Position numbers and translations under genes: made by a program | The notes under the pieces: generated by a model | Told to the model about the DNA's origin: nothing | Seen by the model: the letters and a program-made list of their open reading frames with translations, nothing else | Databases searched by the model: none | DNA from: Bacteroidales bacterium UBA6428 | GTDB lineage: Bacteria; Bacteroidota; Bacteroidia; Bacteroidales; UBA932 | DNA length: 19,434 nucleotides | NCBI GenBank assembly: GCA_002437305.1 | Contig: DJOW01000074.1 | Coordinates: 1 to 19,434 of the forward strand | Reading direction: 5' to 3' | Part shown: piece after piece, positions 14,841-19,434 of the stretch | Layout: each line of letters opens with the position of its first letter | Position numbering within the stretch: position 1 is the first letter of the stretch

Positions 14841-14943
14841 GCCTTGGAAGGAGCAAGAAGGGGAATTTTTGCGCTTGTCGGGGTCAAAATTCACCTCGAC
14901 GGGAGCGATGATTAGGGAAATCGCTTCCGTCGAAAGTGCGAGG
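14841..14943. repeat. Cluster 2 of ~52-bp alternating inverted half-site units
   Basis: One complete unit at 14871-14922 closely matches the unit at 14185. It has left half-site GCGCTTGTCGGGG, right half-site CCTCGACGGGAGC, and the following GATGATTAGGGA, which compares with GAATAATTGGGA. A weaker half-unit precedes it (14841-14870) and a terminal half-unit GCTTCCGTCGAAAGTG follows at 14923. That terminal half-unit corresponds to GCTTCTGTTGAAGTG at the end of cluster 1. The cluster ends just before the stop codon of the nicotinate phosphoribosyltransferase gene, as cluster 1 ends at the stop of the ATPase remnant. Confidence 0.7.
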
Positions 14944-14961
14944 ATGGTAATGGGCGGTGCC

Positions 14962-16473
14962 TTAGTCAATGCTGAACGCTTCGATCTCCTTGTTGAGGGT
15001 GTCGAGGATCTCGAGTTTGGTGTTCAGGAGGTCGTCGGAGATGTCAACCTTGTAGTAGTGCGGGTTGATGAGACGCCTTTCGGACGGGCTGAAATGCGAC
15101 AAGACGCTGTCGTAGAAAGCTTTTTTCTCTTGCAGGGTGTGGCTTTCGACACACCTTTCGCCAGCCTTTATGACCTGATGCTGGAGGGGTCTCCAGGAAT
15201 ATTCACCGGACTGGAAGATCTTGTACTTGTAGCGGTCCTGCTCATCGTAGATCGTGAAGGTCTCGCCGGCCTCGATCCGTTGTGCTAAGGTGTCTCCGCG
15301 CAGACATGTGACATCGGCCTTGTAGACCTCGCCGAGGTCCGGGTCTTTTTTCGTGATCCGGTAGGTGATCTGGAATCCTGGGTTGATCAGTTTGATCCTG
15401 TCCTCGGAGCGTTTCAGGACGGGACGGCCGCCAATCTGGACGAGTTTGTAGACGTTGCCGAAGCACGGGGCGGCCTTGCTGGTGGCGATGGCGTCGCCGA
15501 CTCCGTAGGAATCTATGCAGGCACCCTGGCGCTCAAGATCCGAGATGAGATATTCATCAAGGGAATTGGTCGCGAAGATCTTGCAGCCGGTAAGTCCGTG
15601 GCTGTCAAGGATTCTGCGGACTTTGGCGGAGAGGTAGGCGAGGTCGCCGCTGTCGAGGCGCACGCCGTAGCCGAATGGATATTCATTGTCTATGCCGCAT
15701 TCCTTGAAAGAGCGTATCGCATTGAGGATGCCGCATTTGAGAGTGTCGTAGGTGTCTATGAGGAGGATTAGGTTCTCGCCACGGTGGGTGCCTATGTAGT
15801 CAACGAAGGCTGTGTGCTCGCCTTCGACCGTGCTGCCGTAGGAGGTGACGAAGCTGTGGGCCATCGTGCCTGTGGAAGGCACTCCGTTGAGGACGCCGGT
15901 CAGAATGTTGGAAGTGCTGGCGCAGCCCGCGATGATTGCGGCTTTGGCTCCGTAGACAGCCGCCCATGGCCCGTGCGCCCTTCGTGATCCAAACTCGCTG
16001 ACAGGGCGGTTTGTGGCGCGGCAGACCCTTGAGGCTTTGGTCGCGACCGCCATCTGATGGTTCATTATGCACAGGAGGGGAGTCTCAAGGATCTGAGCCT
16101 CGATCAGAGGGGCCTCCACCGTGATTATCGGCTGGTTCGGGAACGCGATCTCGCCTTCGCGCATCGCGTAGACGTTGCCGGTGAACTTCAACGTGGAGAG
16201 GTACTTGCGGAATTCTGCATATTCATCGCCAGGAAGGAACTTCTCGTAGAAATCCGGTTCGGCCTTGCCGAGGTTCATGATGCACTCGATGGCTTCATCG
16301 GTGCCGCTCACGACGGCCCAGTTGTTGTTTTCCGGGGCTTTTCTGTAGAACATGTTGAAAACCGCGATGACATCCTTCCTGCCGGTTTCGTAGAAGGATT
16401 TGCCCATCGTGTACTGGTACTTGTCGGAGCAGTAGGCGAAGTCTTTGACCTCGATTCCGTTGTTTGATTCCAT
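14962..16473 (-). CDS. pncB: Nicotinate phosphoribosyltransferase
   Basis: The enzyme makes nicotinate mononucleotide from nicotinate and PRPP in NAD salvage. The length of 503 residues fits the longer PncB subgroup found in Firmicutes and Bacteroidetes. Visible features are the N-terminal CSDKYQYTMG (15-24), EFGSRRAHGPWAAVYGAKAA at 160-179, GTMAHSFVTSYGS at 202-214 with the conserved His (H205) that is phosphorylated in the family, the substrate-binding GVRLDSGDLAYLS at 270-282, and DSYGVGDAIATS at 321-332. The ATG at 16473 lies 30 bp after the murI stop on the same strand, so the two are likely co-transcribed. Nothing is truncated. A repeat cluster begins 18 bp beyond the stop codon. Confidence 0.93.
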   Translation of the reverse strand: MESNNGIEVKDFAYCSDKYQYTMGKSFYETGRKDVIAVFNMFYRKAPENNNWAVVSGTDEAIECIMNLGKAEPDFYEKFLPGDEYAEFRKYLSTLKFTGNVYAMREGEIAFPNQPIITVEAPLIEAQILETPLLCIMNHQMAVATKASRVCRATNRPVSEFGSRRAHGPWAAVYGAKAAIIAGCASTSNILTGVLNGVPSTGTMAHSFVTSYGSTVEGEHTAFVDYIGTHRGENLILLIDTYDTLKCGILNAIRSFKECGIDNEYPFGYGVRLDSGDLAYLSAKVRRILDSHGLTGCKIFATNSLDEYLISDLERQGACIDSYGVGDAIATSKAAPCFGNVYKLVQIGGRPVLKRSEDRIKLINPGFQITYRITKKDPDLGEVYKADVTCLRGDTLAQRIEAGETFTIYDEQDRYKYKIFQSGEYSWRPLQHQVIKAGERCVESHTLQEKKAFYDSVLSHFSPSERRLINPHYYKVDISDDLLNTKLEILDTLNKEIEAFSID

Positions 16474-16503
16474 TTCTTTGTGAGTTTTGGCGGTTGTCTT
16501 TGT

Positions 16504-17352
16504 TTACTGATTGCTGTGACGGAAGCCGTCTTCTTCAAGAATGATGCTGAGGATGCGTCTGGCGGAGGTGCCGTCGCCTGAGGTGACCAGCTCGATGTCG
16601 GGCTTTAAGGTGGCTTCGGCAGACTTGGTGACCGAATATCCATTATGCCTTGTAGCCTCGGTGGCTGAGCTTGTCGAAGCCACATTCCCTACAAGCAGCC
16701 CTTCCTCTTTCATCACCTCGACCAGGTGCCTGGCCACAGCCGGAGCAGGGTCGATGATCTGGACATCCGGCCCTGCGACCCTCTGGATGACATCCCGCAG
16801 GAACGGGTAGTGTGTGCATCCGAGCACAATCCTGTCCGCACCAGCATCCAGAAGCGGTTGCAAGCTTTTCCGCACTGTCTCCTCCGCCTGCGGCCCATCC
16901 AGGATTCCGTCTTCCACCAGCTCCACAAACCCTTGCCCAACATGCTCGACAATCTTCACGTCATCTTCGTAGATTCCTTTGGTGGTCAAGTATTTGGACC
17001 CTTTCAGAGTCCCCGCTGTCGCCAGCACTCCGATCACACCGGTCTTGGAGCTGAGCGCGGCCGGCTTCACCGCGGGCTCCATCCCGATGAAGCGGACGGG
17101 ATATTCATTCCTGAGGGTTGTGATCGCTGCCGCTGTGGCCGTGTTGCAAGCCACCACGATGATCTGCGCTCCCCGCGAGAGAAGGTATTCAGTTATCTCC
17201 CTGCTGCGGTTTTGGATGAACTCAGGTGTCTTTTCCCCGTAAGGGCAGTTGGCGTTGTCGGCGTAATAGACAAACCTTTCCTCCGGAAGAAACCGAAGGA
17301 TCTCCCGCAGCACGGACAGTCCGCCCGAACCTGAGTCGAAAATGCCGATCAT
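16504..17352 (-). CDS. murI: Glutamate racemase with an in-frame palindromic insertion
   Basis: MurI supplies D-glutamate for peptidoglycan. The 282-residue protein has GIFDSGSGGLSVL at 3-15, ADNANCPYGEK at 31-41, the first catalytic Cys in VACNTATAAAI (C69) and the second in LGCTHYPFLRD (C179). Residues about 221-250 (GNVASTSSATEATRHNGYSV and following) have no counterpart that I recall in the family. They sit just after AVARHLVEVMKEEGLL, where homologues move quickly to the final strand VTSGD. This stretch contains a palindromic repeat at 16649-16695. The frame is open through it, and the C-terminal GDGTSARRI remains, so the enzyme is probably functional with a surface loop. The ATG at 17352 is preceded by a -7 element. 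Confidence 0.93.
   Translation of the reverse strand: MIGIFDSGSGGLSVLREILRFLPEERFVYYADNANCPYGEKTPEFIQNRSREITEYLLSRGAQIIVVACNTATAAAITTLRNEYPVRFIGMEPAVKPAALSSKTGVIGVLATAGTLKGSKYLTTKGIYEDDVKIVEHVGQGFVELVEDGILDGPQAEETVRKSLQPLLDAGADRIVLGCTHYPFLRDVIQRVAGPDVQIIDPAPAVARHLVEVMKEEGLLVGNVASTSSATEATRHNGYSVTKSAEATLKPDIELVTSGDGTSARRILSIILEEDGFRHSNQ
16649..16695 (+). repeat. Palindromic dispersed repeat, copy 2, inside murI
   Basis: The core TGAGCTTGTCGAA (16666-16678) is flanked by perfect 5-bp arms GTGGC/GCCAC. After a symmetric 5-nt internal gap on each side come perfect 7-bp outer arms, CTTGTAG (16649-16655) and CTACAAG (16689-16695). On the coding (minus) strand the inner part encodes VASTSSAT (residues 224-231). 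Of the three copies this one has the most complete symmetry. Confidence 0.72.
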
Positions 17353-17377
17353 CGCTTAAATCTTCAGCTATTCAGAT

Positions 17378-17385
17378 CAAAGGTA
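17378..17385 (-). promoter_or_regulatory. -7 promoter element for murI-pncB
   Basis: The minus strand reads TACCTTTG, an exact TAnnTTTG match, 25 bp upstream of the murI ATG. No convincing -33 TTTG lies at 19-21 bp. The position suits a leader of about 18 nt. Confidence 0.42.
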
Positions 17386-17460
17386 CAATAAAGAAATGGA
17401 AGTGCGGAATATTAATGGATTTTTTTATCTTTTTGGGTATAATCGAATGTTAAAAATGAA

Positions 17461-17468
17461 TATATTTG
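17461..17468 (+). promoter_or_regulatory. -7 promoter element for the S41 lipoprotein gene
   Basis: TATATTTG matches TAnnTTTG exactly and lies 55 bp before the ATG at 17524. A TTTG at about 17432-17435 is a candidate -33 element, but the 25-bp spacing is longer than usual. The intergenic region 17353-17523 holds this and the murI promoter in opposite directions and nothing else I recognise. Confidence 0.42.
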
Positions 17469-17523
17469 CATAACTGCGATTGCCGCGCGGTTTTATTGAG
17501 GCTAATCTGAAAACATTTTGTGT

Positions 17524-19005
17524 ATGGGGACAAGGAAATTAAGAATGACTGCGGCGCTTTGGGCTGTGGCGGCTTTGGGTTTTGTGGCGTGCGAGAAATC
17601 TGAAACAGGTGGAACAGGCGCTCTCTTGGACGAGGTGTCAAAGGCGGATCAATTCGCAATAGATGTACTGGGGTCATATTATCTTTGGAATGAGGAGATT
17701 GAGAGAGACCTCAAGCATCTGAATCCGGACACATGCAGGTTCCCGATGGAAGTGGTAAAGAACATCCGTTACTATGACTATTCGGCAGGCAAGGAAATAG
17801 ACAGGTGGACTGTCCTGACGGATGACCTGCAGTCGCTCGTCAATTCCATTCAGGGACGCGAAGTCGCTTATGGATACTATCTTCAGGCTGGCCGGATCTC
17901 CAATGCGCCCGGTTGCTATTTCCTTGTGGTTACTTATGTGGTCAAGGACAGCCCGGCGGACAAGGCTGGGCTTAAGCGTGGGAATGTGATACTTACCCTG
18001 GATGGAAAAACCATCACCAAGGAGAACATTTATGATTCGTACAACACGGCATCGGTCACCCTTGGCCTATCGACCCTGGTTGATGGCCAGATCAGTACGC
18101 TGGTGCATGACGTTGCCTTGACGGCAGAGGAAATCTATGAGGATCCGATACTTGTCGCCAAGACATTTGATGTGTCCGGCAAGACAGTCGGCTATCTTGC
18201 CTACACAAGCTTTGATTTGAAGTCTTCATTGAGGCTCCCGGAATTATTCCGCCAGTTCAAGTCCAAAGGAGTCGACGAGTTGATCTTGGATCTAAGGTAC
18301 AATGGCGGTGGCTATGCCTTCACGGAGACCTTGCTTGCCTCCATGATTGCGCCTGAGGCGCAGGTTGAGTCAGGGGATGTCTTCCAGACAGAGGTCTACA
18401 ATTCTATTCTTACCGAACAGCTGAGGAAAGCCGGAGAGGACGCTAACACATATTTCTCGACAATCCATAGGCTAGAGAGCGGTGCCGGGGAACTTGTGAT
18501 CGATGTCTCGGACGCGAACCTTGGCATTGACAAAGTCTATGCGATAGTGTCAGGCGGGACAGCTTCGGCTTCCGAGGGTTTGATCGTAGGTCTCGATCCT
18601 TACATGGACATCGAGCTCATTGGAAAGCAGACGCACGGCAAGTACTGCGCCGGGGTTTTGCTTTCACCGAAGGACATCTACAACAATAAGTATGATTACT
18701 CCCTGATCAAAGGTTGGGGTATGTATGTTATGATCAGCATGTTTGCGGATAGGGACGGCAGGAATGCGTCAATTCCTGACGGCCTTTCAGTGGATGTGGA
18801 GGCCGAGGATGATCCGCTTGACGGCTACCAGCTTGGCGACGAGAACGAGACGATGCTCCGCGCCGCCCTTCAACTCGCAGGGAAGTCCTATCCACAGGCC
18901 GTGTCTCAGACACGAGCATATTCAAAGAACATCGAACTCACTCCATTGGAGCACGGCGCTCCGAGAGGCATCCTCATCAAAACGGATGTGCCGCCATTCA
19001 GGTAG
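17524..19005 (+). CDS. S41-family (C-terminal processing) peptidase, predicted lipoprotein
   Basis: The ATG at 17524 gives 493 residues. A TTG at 17518 and an ATG at 17545 are alternative starts. The N-terminus is a lipoprotein signal ending in AALGFVAC, with acylated Cys 23 followed by EKSE, an acidic and basic context as in Bacteroidetes surface lipoproteins. A PDZ domain covers about 115-195 (KDSPADKAGLKRGNVILTLD). The S41 core includes VGYLAYTSFDL near 222-232, ELILDLRYNGGGY near 252-264, and SGGTASASEGL at 343-353, with the nucleophile Ser348. The general-base Lys373 in GKQTHGK is 25 residues later, the same spacing as in E. coli Prc. The Ser-Lys dyad is intact, so an active envelope protease is likely. 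The target is unknown. It stands alone, with no operon partner. Confidence 0.92.
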   Translation: MGTRKLRMTAALWAVAALGFVACEKSETGGTGALLDEVSKADQFAIDVLGSYYLWNEEIERDLKHLNPDTCRFPMEVVKNIRYYDYSAGKEIDRWTVLTDDLQSLVNSIQGREVAYGYYLQAGRISNAPGCYFLVVTYVVKDSPADKAGLKRGNVILTLDGKTITKENIYDSYNTASVTLGLSTLVDGQISTLVHDVALTAEEIYEDPILVAKTFDVSGKTVGYLAYTSFDLKSSLRLPELFRQFKSKGVDELILDLRYNGGGYAFTETLLASMIAPEAQVESGDVFQTEVYNSILTEQLRKAGEDANTYFSTIHRLESGAGELVIDVSDANLGIDKVYAIVSGGTASASEGLIVGLDPYMDIELIGKQTHGKYCAGVLLSPKDIYNNKYDYSLIKGWGMYVMISMFADRDGRNASIPDGLSVDVEAEDDPLDGYQLGDENETMLRAALQLAGKSYPQAVSQTRAYSKNIELTPLEHGAPRGILIKTDVPPFR

Positions 19006-19071
19006 CCATATTTTCCCCATCGCTTCGGCAGCCTCTGTGACGACCTTTTTAGTCGCTGTGGCCAGTTTCCC

Positions 19072-19096
19072 GGTCACAGAGCCTGTCGAAGTGACC
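19072..19096 (+). repeat. Palindromic dispersed repeat, copy 3
   Basis: The core AGAGCCTGTCGAA (19078-19090) has perfect 6-bp arms GGTCAC/GTGACC. A second inverted match, CTCTGTGAC (19033-19041) with GTCACAGAG (19073-19081), could form a competing hairpin. It lies 67 bp after the S41 stop codon, between that gene and the CRISPR leader. Confidence 0.65.
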
Positions 19097-19122
19097 CTCC
19101 CGCCGAAAATCCGTTTCATAAA

Positions 19123-19150
19123 TTGCGTTTCGCTTTTTATGTTATCTTTG
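19123..19150 (+). promoter_or_regulatory. Promoter-like sequence upstream of the CRISPR array
   Basis: TATCTTTG (19143-19150) matches TAnnTTTG exactly. TTG at 19123-19125 is a possible -33 element 17 bp upstream. Transcription would start near 19157 and run into the array at 19261. Two small hairpins, TCAAGA/TCTTGA near 19197-19216 and TAGCCGGCTA just after, lie in the leader. No anti-repeat (tracrRNA) sequence was found here. Confidence 0.4.
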
Positions 19151-19260
19151 CTGTTGAGTGTAATCAACTGTAATTATGGGCGTAAAAGAGCGTGAGTCAA
19201 GATAATCCTTTCTTGATAGCCGGCTATGCTGGACCGGAATATTTCTGTGACAGGGAAACG

Positions 19261-19434
19261 GTTGTGAATTGCTTTCAGATTTTGTATCTTCGTTCTTTGA
19301 ACACAATATAAGTTGATGAGCAAGCGATTCACTTATAGTTGTGAATTGCTTTCAGATTTTGTATCTTCGTTCTTTGAACACAATTTTAGGCGGTGACGTG
19401 TGCGCCATTTTGGCGTTGTGAATTGCTTTCAGAT
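19261..19434 (+). CRISPR. Start of a CRISPR array, 47-nt repeats and 30-nt spacers, probably type II-C
   Basis: Two identical 47-nt repeats lie at 19261-19307 and 19338-19384. A third is cut after 20 nt by the window end (19415-19434). Spacers of exactly 30 nt are at 19308-19337 and 19385-19414. Repeats start GTTGTGAATTGCTTTC and end GAACACAAT, with partly complementary ends (TTGTG and CACAA). The length, spacer size and GTTGTG start fit type II-C arrays with Cas9 in Bacteroidetes such as B. fragilis. In that class the crRNA is read in the given strand, spacer followed by GTTGTG. No cas gene is in the window, so the locus must continue past 19434. The real array length is unknown. Confidence 0.95.

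Noticed and set aside
16726..17334. 202-codon plus-strand ORF opposite murI
   Set aside because: Antisense to a well-supported murI. It is an open frame produced by high-GC codon usage.
19006..19260. tracrRNA before the array
   Set aside because: I searched by eye for the reverse complement of the repeat (GAAAGCAATTCACAAC and parts of it) and found none. Only small hairpins and a promoter-like site are present.

Overview
The window looks like chromosomal DNA of a Bacteroidales bacterium, probably gut or rumen associated. Start codons lack Shine-Dalgarno sequences. Several genes are preceded by the Bacteroidetes -7 promoter element TAnnTTTG. The protein families fit as well: an OMP-beta-barrel protein with a carboxypeptidase-like N-terminal domain, a kinase-less PASTA protein beside an RluD-type enzyme, and an S41 lipoprotein. 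The window ends in a 47-nt-repeat CRISPR array of the kind seen with type II-C Cas9 in this phylum. Assignment below order level is not possible from what I can see.

Layout. Bases 124-1983 carry serS and ruvC on the plus strand. They are followed by a large outer-membrane beta-barrel protein (2130-5102). Two long perfect hairpins with the same apical core (5128-5181 and 5266-5333) separate it from a convergent seven-gene minus-strand block: engB - prs - small Cys-rich membrane protein - der - LysE-type exporter - PASTA protein - rluD (11174 down to 5394). Gaps in that block are mostly 1-10 bp, so it is probably one operon. It combines ribosome assembly GTPases, a rRNA pseudouridine synthase and PRPP synthesis. 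A 76-bp divergent intergenic region separates it from xseA-xseB, the two subunits of exonuclease VII.

Bases 13026-14960 are a decayed accessory island. It holds a frameshifted MNT nucleotidyltransferase, a HEPN gene whose front part has been replaced by the first ~50 codons of a type I hsdM and which also has a nonsense codon, and the C-terminal third of a DUF4143-type ATPase. The ATPase remnant lies between two clusters of ~52-bp units in which a GC-rich half-site alternates in orientation. This island is the most unusual part of the window.

Bases 14962-17352 return to housekeeping genes on the minus strand: murI followed by a nicotinate phosphoribosyltransferase. The murI reading frame contains a palindromic repeat of a family that also occurs at 12694-12719 and 19072-19096. 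An S41-family lipoprotein protease (17524-19005) is followed by a leader-like region and a CRISPR array with two complete repeats and one cut by the window end (19261-19434). No cas gene lies inside the window.

No tRNA, rRNA or intact insertion sequence was recognised. The island and the CRISPR array are defence-related, but no intact new system is visible. The best candidates for something undescribed are the alternating half-site clusters, the paired hairpins with a shared core, and the in-frame palindrome in murI.
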